The position numbers and the translations under genes were made by a program. A stretch of 64,000 nucleotides of DNA from Hymenobacter busanensis (GTDB lineage: Bacteria > Bacteroidota > Bacteroidia > Cytophagales > Hymenobacteraceae), in the NCBI RefSeq assembly GCF_008727865.1, contig NZ_VTWU01000003.1, forward strand, positions 558,001 through 622,000. The letters run 5' to 3'. Below, piece by piece: positions 46,494 through 55,800 of the stretch (positions within the stretch are counted from its first letter, which is position 1; each line of letters starts with the position of its first letter). The notes beneath the pieces are model-generated. The model searched no databases and was not told where the DNA came from. It worked only from the letters and a program-made list of their open reading frames with translations.

Positions 46494-47381
46494 ATGGACG
46501 AGAAAGTAATTGGGATTCTGGTAGCCGCCGCAGGTGTTACCGCCACTGAAGCTGCCGAGCTTTTAACCACGGATGAAGGCATTGCCGAACTGCAGTCGAA
46601 GGTCACGGCTAAGCTGGCCGAAATCAAAGACAACGCAGACAAGCGCGCCACGAAGAAAACCCGCGAAGCCGTAGAGGCCGCCCTGAAGGCAAAAGGCATT
46701 GAAAAGCCATCGTTTGCTTCCCTTTCCGACCACTTGGACGAATTGGAGAGCAAAACAGTGGCCTCAGCCAGCGCCGGTTCGCTCACCGACGATCAGGTGC
46801 TCAAGCACCCGGCCGTGGTGCGCTACAAGAACCAGTTGACCCTCGAAGCCGATCAGAAGGTGCAAGCTGCCAAGCAGGAAGCCGCCGAGGCCTTGAAAAA
46901 GGACCGCGAGGCTTTCACGCAGCAGCAGACCGATGCCAAGGTGCGCGCCTTTGCCGAACAGCAAGTAGATGCCTTGAAGCCGGTCTTCAGCAGCAACCCC
47001 GCCATTGCAGCCAACCAGCGCAAGGACTTGGTGGAAAAGTTGGTGAAGGCGGCGAAATGGCAAGCAGAAGGGAATGAATTGCGCCTGTTGGACGAAGACG
47101 ATGAACTGCTCAAGGATGCCGCACAAAACGTGGTGAAACCGGAAGCAAAAGCGCGCGAAATCATCACCAGCTACTACGAGTTGCCCGTGTCACAGCCCCG
47201 CGAAAGCGCCGGTGTGTCGCAGGAACAAGTAGGCCGCTCGACGGCCACGACCTACGCGGGCCCCAAAAACCAGGAAGAGTACGACGCACAACTGCTGCTC
47301 ACGGCGCCGGGCGCTGATCGACAGAAGTTCATTGCCGACTACAAAGCCTACCAAGAAACCCAAACGAAAACCGCAGTCTAA
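46494..47381 (+). CDS. Putative scaffold protein
   Basis: Protein of 295 residues, highly charged and helical with long coiled-coil stretches (ADQKVQAAKQEAAEALKKDR), and Glu/Lys/Ala-rich throughout. Placed directly before the capsid gene, as scaffolding proteins are. Scaffolds guide shell assembly and then leave. The call is by composition and position. Confidence 0.65.
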   Translation: MDEKVIGILVAAAGVTATEAAELLTTDEGIAELQSKVTAKLAEIKDNADKRATKKTREAVEAALKAKGIEKPSFASLSDHLDELESKTVASASAGSLTDDQVLKHPAVVRYKNQLTLEADQKVQAAKQEAAEALKKDREAFTQQQTDAKVRAFAEQQVDALKPVFSSNPAIAANQRKDLVEKLVKAAKWQAEGNELRLLDEDDELLKDAAQNVVKPEAKAREIITSYYELPVSQPRESAGVSQEQVGRSTATTYAGPKNQEEYDAQLLLTAPGADRQKFIADYKAYQETQTKTAV

Positions 47382-47417
47382 GGCCCTTCGCGCCGGGCTG
47401 CTCATCCCCTCTGTATC

Positions 47418-48449
47418 ATGGCTGCTGGCGACTTCTCTGCCTCTACCTTGTCCACTGTTATCGAAAAACAGGAGGACCTTTTCAAAGACCCCCGCAATTC
47501 CCGGCTGTACGCCCCCAAGGCAGAAGCCCTGCTGGAAATCATCCGCATGCAGACGGCCAACGTCTCGCTGTTGAACACGTCGGCCCAGAACAAGGTCAAG
47601 ATTGCCTTCGTCAACACGTCGGCCATCACGACCCAGGACTGCACCAACGAATGCGCCCCGGACGGCACGCTGCTGCAAACGGCCGCCCAGGAGTTTACCC
47701 TGAGCCAGTGCGTAGAGGCTACCCCGTTCCGCGTGGAAGTGCCGTTGGGCGCCGAGCCGGATAGCGTGTACGCCAACGGCGTGTACGGCCTGCCCGACGC
47801 GGTTGCCGCCGGCATGCTCAAGCAGGAGAAGGAAATCGTGGAGAAAATGGCGGCTGTGTCGCTGGGCTTGGTGGCCGCCAAAGCCGGCACCAACCAAGAC
47901 CCCGCCCCCGAGTACGGCGCGGTCATTGCCGGCACCAACACCACGATTCCCGCCGCCAACTGGACGGCCAATATCTTTCCGTTCTTCCAGCTGGAAGCCG
48001 AGTTGAACCGCTTCGGCATGCCCTACATGCTGCACGGCCGCAACCTGTACCTGGAGAAGCTCAACGCTGTTCCCAACGCGCAGAACGACGACCAGCGCGA
48101 CGAGCAGGCCAAGTACGACCTGATCGAAAGCGCCTGGGACCCCTTCAGCTTCCAGCGTGCGGCCCTGACCAACATTTCGCTGATGGTCGACGCCGGTGCT
48201 ATTGCCTTCGGTGCCCGCAACGAGTACGGCGCCGCTGTGGTGGAGGCCGAAGCCAACGTGCGCGTGTTCAGCATTGCTTCGCGCTTCGTGCCCGGCGTGC
48301 GCTTCGACGTGAAGAAGATCCGCAAGTGCGTGAACGGGGTGTACTTCGACGTGTACACGATGAAGGCCCCGTACTTCGACATCATCAACAACCCCGCGAA
48401 CGGCATCACCGGCGACACCGGCGTGCTCAAGTTCACCAAGGGGGCGTAA
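47418..48449 (+). CDS. Major capsid protein
   Basis: Protein of 343 residues, a usual size for an HK97-like or related major capsid protein. It follows the scaffold and is followed by a hairpin, suiting high expression. Features: helical N terminus (STVIEKQEDLFKDPRNSRLY), beta-rich body, and ending FDVYTMKAPYFDIINNPANG. No signature motif was recognised, so the call rests on size, position and composition. Confidence 0.72.
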   Translation: MAAGDFSASTLSTVIEKQEDLFKDPRNSRLYAPKAEALLEIIRMQTANVSLLNTSAQNKVKIAFVNTSAITTQDCTNECAPDGTLLQTAAQEFTLSQCVEATPFRVEVPLGAEPDSVYANGVYGLPDAVAAGMLKQEKEIVEKMAAVSLGLVAAKAGTNQDPAPEYGAVIAGTNTTIPAANWTANIFPFFQLEAELNRFGMPYMLHGRNLYLEKLNAVPNAQNDDQRDEQAKYDLIESAWDPFSFQRAALTNISLMVDAGAIAFGARNEYGAAVVEAEANVRVFSIASRFVPGVRFDVKKIRKCVNGVYFDVYTMKAPYFDIINNPANGITGDTGVLKFTKGA

Positions 48450-48475
48450 GGCTCTGCAGTAGCTGATGTAGGTGC

Positions 48476-48503
48476 AGAAGCCCGGCCGCTTGGTCGGGCT
48501 TCT
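48476..48503 (+). terminator. Terminator-like hairpin after capsid gene
   Basis: Stem agaagcccg / cgggcttct, extendable by three pairs, with a weak T tail (tctc). It lies 26 bp after the capsid stop and just before late element P4, so partial read-through is likely. Confidence 0.6.
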
Positions 48504-48514
48504 CTCGTTGGTGG

Positions 48515-48546
48515 CTTTCGGCCGCACGGCCCGGCGGCGTCTTTTG
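48515..48546 (+). promoter_or_regulatory. Late promoter-like element P4
   Basis: CTTTC (48515-48519), extended gctttcggcc, and TTTTG (48542-48546), 27 nt start to start. Lies 21 nt before the gene at 48568. Confidence 0.7.
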
Positions 48547-48567
48547 GGTACCGCTACTGCTCCGACC

Positions 48568-49560
48568 ATGCCCAACCCCTCCGACTGCCTGCACGGCCTG
48601 CTGGGCCTCTCCCAATCCGGCATTGCCTGCTTTCCGCTGCCGGCCGACGCCGCGTTCATCACCGCGTCGACCACGGGCCTCTACCTCGACACGGTGGAAG
48701 GCCTCTCGTTCAAACCCGGCCTGAGCCAAACACCCGGCGCCGACTTGTACGACCGGCTCCGCCGTGCCCGGCAGCAAGCCATTGAGGTGATCTACACCAA
48801 CCTCGCCACCCGCGCCAAGAGCCAGGCGGGCAAGCTGCGCTACAGTGAGGCGGGCACCTTGGGCGGGCCGGGCAACGGCCAATTCGCGACCGAAGGAACG
48901 GCCAAGCTCACGCTGCCCACCGTCTACCGCCCCAACGGCCGCTACCAGCTGCAGAGCCTGCAACTGCTCACCGACCAAACCGTGAGCGGGGTGCCGGTGT
49001 ACTTGAACGGCGAGCTGCTGGCCACCGTCACGACCAACGCCGCGCCGGTGGCCCTGGTCGACAAATACATTCCCTTCAGCGGCGAAGCCTACGTGCTCGA
49101 AGCCGCGCTGCCCGCCGGGGTGCGGCCGCGGCTCAACACGCTGACGTGCGGGTGCGGCAACCCGTTTGTGAATGCCGTGCGCGCGGCCCTGGTGCCCGGC
49201 GCCAACGTGAAAGCCCCGGCCGGTGGGTTTGTGGTGAGCGTAGCCGAGCAGTGCACCGTCGACGCCTCGCCCGTCTGCTACGCCCTGAGCCAGAGCGACG
49301 AACTCGCCCGCTACGTGGGCATTGCCTTGATGTACAAAACGGCCGAGCACGTCGTGGTGGGGTTCATGGCAGAAGCGGGTTACAACCGCTACACCAGCCT
49401 CGAACCCAAGACGCTGCAGGCGCTGGCGGAACTCTACCACACCAAGACCGACGAGTACCTAAGCTGGCTGCTGAGCGCCGAGGGCATCGGCTCGGTTGCG
49501 AATCCTTGCTACCAGTGTGCCGCCCCGGCTTGGCACCCCACCATGCAGCGCGTGAACTAA
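48568..49560 (+). CDS. Hypothetical head-tail region protein, Cys-rich
   Basis: Protein of 330 residues. Contains several Cys (LTCGCGNPF, EQCTVDASPVC, NPCYQCAAPAW) and a beta-rich middle (YQLQSLQLLTDQTVSGVPVY). Located directly after the capsid unit, so a connector or head-tail joining role is likely. No recognised family. Confidence 0.6.
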   Translation: MPNPSDCLHGLLGLSQSGIACFPLPADAAFITASTTGLYLDTVEGLSFKPGLSQTPGADLYDRLRRARQQAIEVIYTNLATRAKSQAGKLRYSEAGTLGGPGNGQFATEGTAKLTLPTVYRPNGRYQLQSLQLLTDQTVSGVPVYLNGELLATVTTNAAPVALVDKYIPFSGEAYVLEAALPAGVRPRLNTLTCGCGNPFVNAVRAALVPGANVKAPAGGFVVSVAEQCTVDASPVCYALSQSDELARYVGIALMYKTAEHVVVGFMAEAGYNRYTSLEPKTLQALAELYHTKTDEYLSWLLSAEGIGSVANPCYQCAAPAWHPTMQRVN

Positions 49561-49565
49561 GCACC

Positions 49566-49853
49566 ATGAAAAAAGCCCTTGGACAATTCGCCGGCGTCGT
49601 CGGCTTGGCTGCCGCCCTGTTGGCCGGTGCTCCGCAACAGCAACGCCCCGTGGAAACCACCACCGCCGATGTGCGCACAGTAGGGGAAGCGGGTGCGCCC
49701 GCCGCCGCACCAACGCAACAGCAGGCACCTTTGCAAAACCGCGCATCGGGTGTGCTGGACCAAATCCTGATGCATGTTGGCTACGACCGAGTGCGTCACA
49801 GGAGCCACCGGCCCACCCGCCGCTACCGCCGCCGCTTTCACCGGGGCTACTAA
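49566..49853 (+). CDS. Hypothetical small protein with N-terminal hydrophobic segment
   Basis: Protein of 95 residues: MKKALGQFAGVVGLAAALLA looks like a signal peptide or membrane anchor, followed by a Gln/Pro/Ala-rich linker and a very basic tail (HRSHRPTRRYRRRFHRGY). No recognised family; closely spaced with both neighbours. Confidence 0.5.
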   Translation: MKKALGQFAGVVGLAAALLAGAPQQQRPVETTTADVRTVGEAGAPAAAPTQQQAPLQNRASGVLDQILMHVGYDRVRHRSHRPTRRYRRRFHRGY

Positions 49854-49855
49854 CC

Positions 49856-50365
49856 GTGGACACGCTGGAACACGCCATCGAACGGGCCAAGGCGCAACTG
49901 CAGTTGCAGGCGCCGCGCGTGGTGCTGACAATGGCGCAGACGGGGCTTGCCCTGGTGGTGAACCGGCTGCAGACCGAAGGCTTAAAAGGGCGGCGCTACA
50001 GCACCAGCCCGCTGCCCAAGTTCTTCTTCCGGCCCACCAACGCGGCGGGCCGCGACTACGTGAAGCGCAGCAAAAAGCCCACGTATGCGGGCCTGCGGGA
50101 AGCGCAGGGCATGGAAACGCGCTTTGTCAACCTGACCTACACCGGCCGCATGCTGCGCAGCTTGGCACCCGTGCCGGCCGGCGTGGTGGCCAGCATTTTT
50201 CAGGCGCGCATCGTGGCGTCCGATGCCGAAAACGCGGCCAAACTGGAGCACAACCGCCGGCGCGAGGGGGATTTTCTGGCCCCCAACGCCGCCGAACAGC
50301 GCGAGGTCGACACCTACGCCCAGCGCGAGCTAGACCGCATCATCCAAACCGAGTTGAACGCATGA
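49856..50365 (+). CDS. Putative head-tail joining / tail completion protein
   Basis: Protein of 169 residues from a GTG at 49856; no ATG gives a complete N terminus. Contains TGRMLRSLAP and an acidic helical end (QRELDRIIQTELNA), features like phage neck or tail-completion proteins (gp10/HK97-like). Overlaps the next gene by 4 nt. Confidence 0.55.
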   Translation: MDTLEHAIERAKAQLQLQAPRVVLTMAQTGLALVVNRLQTEGLKGRRYSTSPLPKFFFRPTNAAGRDYVKRSKKPTYAGLREAQGMETRFVNLTYTGRMLRSLAPVPAGVVASIFQARIVASDAENAAKLEHNRRREGDFLAPNAAEQREVDTYAQRELDRIIQTELNA

Positions 50366-50769
50366 GGCGCGGCCACTACAAATGCCACCATGTTCCCGTG
50401 CCGATGTACTTCGGGCACCTGTACGTGCTCATCGGGCATGACCTATCTGCGACCTATGCCGCCGCTGGGTTTACCGACAGCGCCACCCCGGCCGGAGACA
50501 ACCCCGAGGACTTCGAGGCCATTGTGTGGCATGCCTCGACCGGCAATAAGGAAGGCTTCTTTGCCATTCTTCGGCCCACGGCTACGCCCGAAACGGTTGC
50601 CCACGAGGCGCTGCACCTCTCGCACTACATCATGCGCAGTCGCGGCATTAAGCCCGACCTGAACAACGACGAGCCGCATGCCTATTTGCTGGGCTGGCTG
50701 GTCCGGCAAATGCACTACGCCCTGACCAGCAAAGAACTTGTTCCCGCTGCCACCATTAGCCTCCCCTGA
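50362..50769 (+). CDS. Zincin-like phage protein (HExxH)
   Basis: Protein of 135 residues with TVAHEALHLSHYIMRSRG (His81, Glu82, His85) and, 18 residues on, NNDEPHAYLLGWL (Glu104), together a gluzincin-like HExxH...E metal site. Small zincin-like proteins of this type occur in phage head-tail regions; whether they cut anything is unknown. Overlaps the previous gene by 4 nt. Confidence 0.65.
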   Translation: MRRGHYKCHHVPVPMYFGHLYVLIGHDLSATYAAAGFTDSATPAGDNPEDFEAIVWHASTGNKEGFFAILRPTATPETVAHEALHLSHYIMRSRGIKPDLNNDEPHAYLLGWLVRQMHYALTSKELVPAATISLP

Positions 50770-50770
50770 T

Positions 50771-51067
50771 ATGAGCGACTACCGAAAGGCCCACGCCGTG
50801 CGGATTTGGCAAGACAAGCTAACCCGTGAATTCGAAGAGCAGCGCAGCTTCTTGTGGGAGGAAGTCATTGGGTTTGAAGGCCCGCTGGGCATCACCGGCG
50901 AGGAAGGCGAACCCATCGAATGGCAAAACCGCGCCCCCAAGTGCGTGGCGTACCTGGCTGACGGCTCGGTCCTGTGCCTGCTCGGCAGCCTGGAGCGGTG
51001 GAACAAACGGTGGGATAAGTATTTCAAAGCCCGCGACACGGCCGCCCTGCTGCCTTTCCTGAACTGA
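50771..51067 (+). CDS. Hypothetical phage protein
   Basis: Protein of 98 residues, rich in Trp and charged residues (WQDKLTREFEEQRSFLWEEV). It starts 1 bp after the zincin stop. No recognised family. Confidence 0.55.
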   Translation: MSDYRKAHAVRIWQDKLTREFEEQRSFLWEEVIGFEGPLGITGEEGEPIEWQNRAPKCVAYLADGSVLCLLGSLERWNKRWDKYFKARDTAALLPFLN

Positions 51068-51069
51068 CC

Positions 51070-51708
51070 ATGAACGAAGCCCTAGCCGACTACCTCGCCG
51101 CCCGCGTCTATTCGCTGCCCTTCGTGGAGCGCAGCGTGGGGCTGGCGCGCACCTACGAACACCAGCTGCAGAACGGCGACGACTGGCGCACCGTGCGCCT
51201 GCCCGTGCCCGTCTCGTTCACGGCCGCCGAGTGCGAGCAGAACCCGCGCTACCTGGTGCCCGATGCCTCGACGGCTTCCATCTTCTTCCTGGAAGACTAC
51301 GGGGCCACCCCGGCAGTCATTGCCCCGGGCATCAAGGGCTGGGAAAGCCGCCTGCGCCTGATTGGCCTCATCAACCCGGCCGGCCTGGTCGGGGAGTTGC
51401 ACGAAACCGACCTGCTGGCCTCGCTGCTGGCCGTGCTGGGCGACGGCAAGACCGTGCGCTACCTGGGGCCGTTCCTCGACGTGCGCCTGCGCGCCACCGT
51501 GCTGCCCGCCGACGCCTCGCTGGTGAGCCGCTACACCTACGACACGCCCATGCTCTACCCACCCTACCGGTTGGTGGGGCTGGAGCTGACGGTGCGCTAC
51601 CGCCTGGCCCGCGCCTGCACCCCGGCCGATCTGCCCACCCTCATCAACCCCAAGCCCGCGCCCGAGCCGGCGGGCTTTACCGGGGTGCTGGAATTTGCCT
51701 TGTCCTGA
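51070..51708 (+). CDS. Hypothetical tail-region protein (neck or tail tube candidate)
   Basis: Protein of 212 residues, beta-rich (TVRLPVPVSFTAAECEQN, RLVGLELTVRYRLARACTPA). Placed between connectors and tail chaperones, where the tail terminator or tail tube is usually found. No signature seen; role uncertain. Confidence 0.55.
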   Translation: MNEALADYLAARVYSLPFVERSVGLARTYEHQLQNGDDWRTVRLPVPVSFTAAECEQNPRYLVPDASTASIFFLEDYGATPAVIAPGIKGWESRLRLIGLINPAGLVGELHETDLLASLLAVLGDGKTVRYLGPFLDVRLRATVLPADASLVSRYTYDTPMLYPPYRLVGLELTVRYRLARACTPADLPTLINPKPAPEPAGFTGVLEFALS

Positions 51709-51709
51709 T

Positions 51710-52117
51710 ATGCTGACCCTGCATGCGTTTTACGTGGCCGCTTGTGCGGTCGTCTTTGCCGTGGTCCTGGTCGACACCGGCATGCTGTTGGAGCCCCTGC
51801 AGCGGGCGGTGCGCGAGTGGCACATGCGCTGGTACAACACCCGCTGGCAATCCGCGGATGAAGACGGCACCCCTCGCCAAGCCCTGAACACGGAGCACTT
51901 CTACTGGCAAGGCAACGACCTGGATAGCCGGTGGTGGTGGAAGCCGCTGTGGGGCTGCGTAAAGTGCGTGGCCGGCCAATGGGCCCTGTGGGGCTACCTC
52001 GTGCGCTGCTGCGTGCTGCACGACGCCTATTCGCCCTGGCAGCACGCCGCCTTCGTGAGCCTGACCATTCTTTTTGCCTGCATCCTGACCAAAGCCTACC
52101 AATGGAGCCAACAGTAA
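51710..52117 (+). CDS. Phage membrane protein with Cys pair
   Basis: Protein of 135 residues with an N-terminal hydrophobic segment (ALYVAACAVV-like region near residues 5-27) and a C-terminal one (HAAFVSLTILFACILT), around a conserved-looking WGCVKCVAGQWALWGY. Start at MLTLHAFY, 1 bp after the previous stop. It overlaps the tail chaperone gene by 16 nt. Function unknown. Confidence 0.55.
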   Translation: MLTLHAFYVAACAVVFAVVLVDTGMLLEPLQRAVREWHMRWYNTRWQSADEDGTPRQALNTEHFYWQGNDLDSRWWWKPLWGCVKCVAGQWALWGYLVRCCVLHDAYSPWQHAAFVSLTILFACILTKAYQWSQQ

Positions 52118-52608
52118 CTGTTCCTCAAATCATCCAGCCTCCCCTTAATTGCCTCTCTTTTGAGGCAGACGGCAGGGTATATACCCGCACGGAAACGCTT
52201 TGCTTAGGTCGACACCGCATCTTGCAACGCTTTCAAACAGAGTTGTTGTTCGACACGACATTGCCCGGATTGATCGAAACCGTGACCGCGGCAGACAAAG
52301 AATTCAATAGCGGCAAGTTGGCAGACGGCTTCTTTAATTTTGGGCATCTCAAACAAAAGATCAACCTCATAGGGGGCAATACCGTCCGCGCCGCTGAAAT
52401 CGTAGGGCTCTTCTATAACACGGCCGAAGAAGACCCTTCGGTGTATGACCACGCTGCCATGCAGCAAAAGGTGTATCAGGCGTGGAGGGCTGTAGACCGG
52501 GATTTTTTCAGCGCGCAAGCATGGCGCTTGCTGTTGCTTACCTCCACAGCTTACCCGCCTCTGCCCGTGGAGGAGAACGAGGCAAGCACCCCGACAGACG
52601 CACGTTAG
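52102..52608 (+). CDS. Tail assembly chaperone (G-like), upstream frame
   Basis: Protein of 168 residues directly before the tape measure, mostly helical. By analogy with lambda gpG it is the short chaperone product. At codons 134-136 the frame carries the heptamer T TTT TTC, where ribosomes can slip to -1 and continue into the frame ending at 52760, giving a fusion of about 219 residues. The call comes from position and the frameshift layout, since these proteins are not conserved in sequence. Confidence 0.72.
   Translation: MEPTVTVPQIIQPPLNCLSFEADGRVYTRTETLCLGRHRILQRFQTELLFDTTLPGLIETVTAADKEFNSGKLADGFFNFGHLKQKINLIGGNTVRAAEIVGLFYNTAEEDPSVYDHAAMQQKVYQAWRAVDRDFFSAQAWRLLLLTSTAYPPLPVEENEASTPTDAR
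52503..52509 (+). other. -1 ribosomal frameshift slippery heptamer
   Basis: TTTTTTC set as T TTT TTC in the frame of the 52102 gene, the X XXY YYZ form. The -1 frame is open through to 52760, while the 0 frame stops at 52608. It lies just before the tape measure gene, where siphoviruses make the G and GT chaperones. Confidence 0.75.
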
Positions 52609-52760
52609 CCCAGCGCCTTTCCGCACTAGATGATTATTGGGCGGACCTCTTTCTGTGCATCTCTTCCGGGCGACCTGAGGCCTATCCGGCCTTGAATGCT
52701 ATGAGCGCGCACGAGTTCTACCAGTTGCTTGATGCCAAGAAGCGCCACCCCGACCTGTAA
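52509..52760 (+). CDS. Tail assembly chaperone T extension (-1 frame)
   Basis: Coding stretch of 83 residues (QRASMALAVAYLHSLPASAR ... FYQLLDAKKRHPDL) read after the slip. It overlaps the upstream frame by 100 nt and has only an internal ATG at 52521 and no good start signal of its own, which supports translation as a fusion. In lambda the T part binds the tape measure. Confidence 0.68.
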   Translation, partial: QRASMALAVAYLHSLPASARGGERGKHPDRRTLAQRLSALDDYWADLFLCISSGRPEAYPALNAMSAHEFYQLLDAKKRHPDL

Positions 52761-52765
52761 CGCCC

Positions 52766-52797
52766 CTTTCGGCTGGCCCGGTTTCGGGCGTGGTTTG
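52766..52797 (+). promoter_or_regulatory. Late promoter-like element P5
   Basis: CTTTC (52766-52770), extended cctttcggct, and GTTTG (52793-52797), 27 nt start to start. It shares the stretch tttcgggcgtggtttg with P6. Only 4 nt separate it from the tape measure ATG, which implies a leaderless or nearly leaderless message. Confidence 0.75.
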
Positions 52798-52801
52798 AGG
52801 C

Positions 52802-55800
52802 ATGGACGTAGGGACCGTATACAAGCTCGATATTTCCGAGGCGCTGGCTGGATTCGACAAAATCAGCCAAGCCGATGCGCAGTTTCGCGCCACCGTGCAG
52901 CAAACCGGCGCCCAGGCCAAGAAGTCGTTTAGCGACGCCGCCCAAGCCGCCATCGACCTGCAGAACAAGCAGGCCGCCGCCACCGCCGAAGTGGCCAACG
53001 CCGCCGTGGTGCACCGCGAATTGCGCGGGGTGCTCAACGACTTGCGCGCCGCCGAGAAGGATCTGGAAAAGGAACGCCGCACCAGCAAAGCCGGCGAGCA
53101 GGCCGCCAAGCTCACCGGCGAGTTGCGCCGCAACCGCGAGGAACAGGCGCGGGTGCGGGCCGAAATCAAGCTCACCGAGCAGGCCATCAACGAAGAAAGG
53201 GAGGCCGCCAGCCGAATCAAGGAGGAGCTGCGCGCCCAACAGCAGGCACAGAAGCTTACCACTGCCGCCGGCCGTGATGCCGCCGCGGTGGCAAAGCAGC
53301 GCGCCAAAGAGGAAAAGGAAGCAGCGGCAGCAGCTGAGAAATCCGTTCGCTCCGCCGGCATATTGACCCAACTGGAGCAGAAGCTTACAGACCTGACCGA
53401 ACGCCGGGCCAAGGCCTCCACCCGCACGGAAGTGCGCGGGTATAACAAGCAGATCCAGGACACCCAAAAGGAGATTGCAGACCTCAAAGGAGAGGCCGAC
53501 AAAACCGGGGGCGCTGTAGGCGGTATGTTCGGTCGATTCGCGGGGGCGGCTGGCGCGGCGGCCGCTGTAGGTATCGTTGTCGGCTTCGTAAAGAACCTGG
53601 CTGACCAAGTCATTGAGGCTGGCAAGAAAGCCGACGCAACACTGGGCAAGTTGCAGTTTGCCCGCGGCGGCGACCTGGAAAAAGCGGCGGCAGATGGGCG
53701 GCAACTCGCATTCGAGGCCGAACGGTTGGGCCTCAACCTGAACTCGGCCGGCGCCTCTTACGGTAGCTTTACCGCCGCAGCCGCAGCGGGCAACTTGCCG
53801 CTGGCTGAAGCCCGCCGCCTGTACTTGGCCGTGGGCGGGGCTGCTGCTGTGCTTAAGGTCAGCTCTGAAAACACGGAAGGCGCGCTGCTTGCTCTGCAAC
53901 AAATGGTGAGCAAGGGCACTGTATCGGCTGAAGAACTCAGGGGGCAGCTCGGGGAACGGCTGCCCGGCGCATTCGCCATTGCTGCCCGCGCCATTGGGGT
54001 AACCGAAAAAGAACTGGGCAAGATGCTGCAGCGCGGCGAAATTGCTGCCTCAGACTTCCTCCCCAAGTTTGCCCGGGAGCTGGAGAAGACCTTTGGCGAC
54101 GGCACCGCGCAGGCTGCCAATTCATTGCAGGCCAACACCAACCGCATTGACAACGAATGGCAACGCTTTCTGCTGCGCTTCACCAGCGCAACGGGCCGCG
54201 CCGTGTCGTCCATTGCCAAATTCAGCAAGCAGGCCAACGATTTTCTGGATGGGCTGACCCCAGAAGGCCAAGCGGACCTAGCAGCGACCAGGGCCGCGGC
54301 AGGCGTTAAGCGTTATCAAACCCGGCTGGAAAAGGCACTCGACCAGACGGCGACAAGCGCCAAACAACGGGGTGGCAACGTGGCGGAGGCGGTTGAGCGC
54401 GGGCTCGACGTGAACCAAGCGCGCCTGCAAAAGAGCCTGGCGGAAGCAGAGGCCGTGATGAAGAAGTACAGCAGCCCGGGCTACATTAATGAGTTCAACG
54501 CAGCGGGTGGCGGGGGGTACAACGAATTGCGTCCACTCATTGAAGCTAACCAGCGGCGGGTAGCCTTGCTTCGGGGCGAATTACAGGCATTGCAGGATGT
54601 GCGCGTGGCCCGGAAGAAGGCCACCGAAGACGAAGACAAGAACCTGCAGGGCCTAATTGAAAAGCAGCAGTTGCTTATCAAGAACCTGCAAGACCGCCAA
54701 AAAGCTGCCCGCAATGAAAACGCCGGGGATGGGGCAGACTTTCTGTTCGGTAAAGGCGGACTGAACCAGCAGTTGGCCGCCGCCCAAAAGGAACTCGACC
54801 GGCTGCTGGGCAAGGTGGAGAAAGGCGCCAAGCAGCGCGCTAACGCCCTGGCAGCTGCCTTGCGGGCCCTGTACGCCGAAGAGGAGCGGCTGCGCAAGGA
54901 CGCGGCGCGCATGGAGCTAGCCCAACTCAAAGACGAGGGGCAGGCCCGCGCTGCCGAACAACTGCGCCAGTCGTTGGCCGAAATCAACCGCACCGAGCAG
55001 CTGCTCAAAGACAAGGAAGCTGCCGTGCGCAAAGCCGGTGGCCGTGGAGGCAATGCCGATGGAGTCATTGACGGCGTGCAGGCCAAGCAGTTGACCGCGT
55101 TGCGCCTGGCGGCCCTCGATGCGTATTACACCGACCTGCTGCGCATCAGCGAAGCCCGCGAGCAGCGCCTGTTCGACCTGCGCGCCGATAGCGACGCCAA
55201 AGAAGTAGAGGCTGTCAACCGCAAGTACGACAAGCTCGTAGCGGCTGCCCGGGGCAACGCGACCGAGTTATTCGCCATTGAACAGGCCCGCGAGCGAGAC
55301 CTGTTGGCGCTGCGGTTTCAGCAGCAGCAGAAAGCGATTGACGAAACGGCCCAGATAGGCCGCGACACCGTGGCGGCAACCATTGGCGAGGTGTACGGTA
55401 CCGGCACCGGCATCAGCGAGATTGAGGCAAAGCGCGCCGAGAAGAAAGCGTTGCTCGAAATCGACCGCAAGCACGCCCAGGACACGCTCAACAACACGCT
55501 GCTGCTCACCGGCAAGCAAGGGGAGATAAGCCGTCAGGCGGCTGAAGCCGAGCTGGCCCGCATCAAGAACGCCCTGAACGCACTGGAACAGGAGAAGCGG
55601 CGCCACGCCCCCGAAGACTTCCTGTACAAACTCATTCTGGGGGAAGACGACAACGAGGAAAACCGACGCGACTTAGACGAAACGGTTGCCATAGCCGAGC
55701 AGACCTACCGGAAGGTGTTGGAGGCACAACTTCAGTCCGCGCAAGCCTCCATCGATGCCAAAACGCGGCAGGTGGATGAGGTGCAACGCGAGCTGGACCG

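Noticed and set aside
52617-52650. Extra CTTTCCGCA box at 52617 as an eighth late promoter
   Set aside because: No TTTG at or near the required distance (27 nt), and it lies inside the chaperone coding region.
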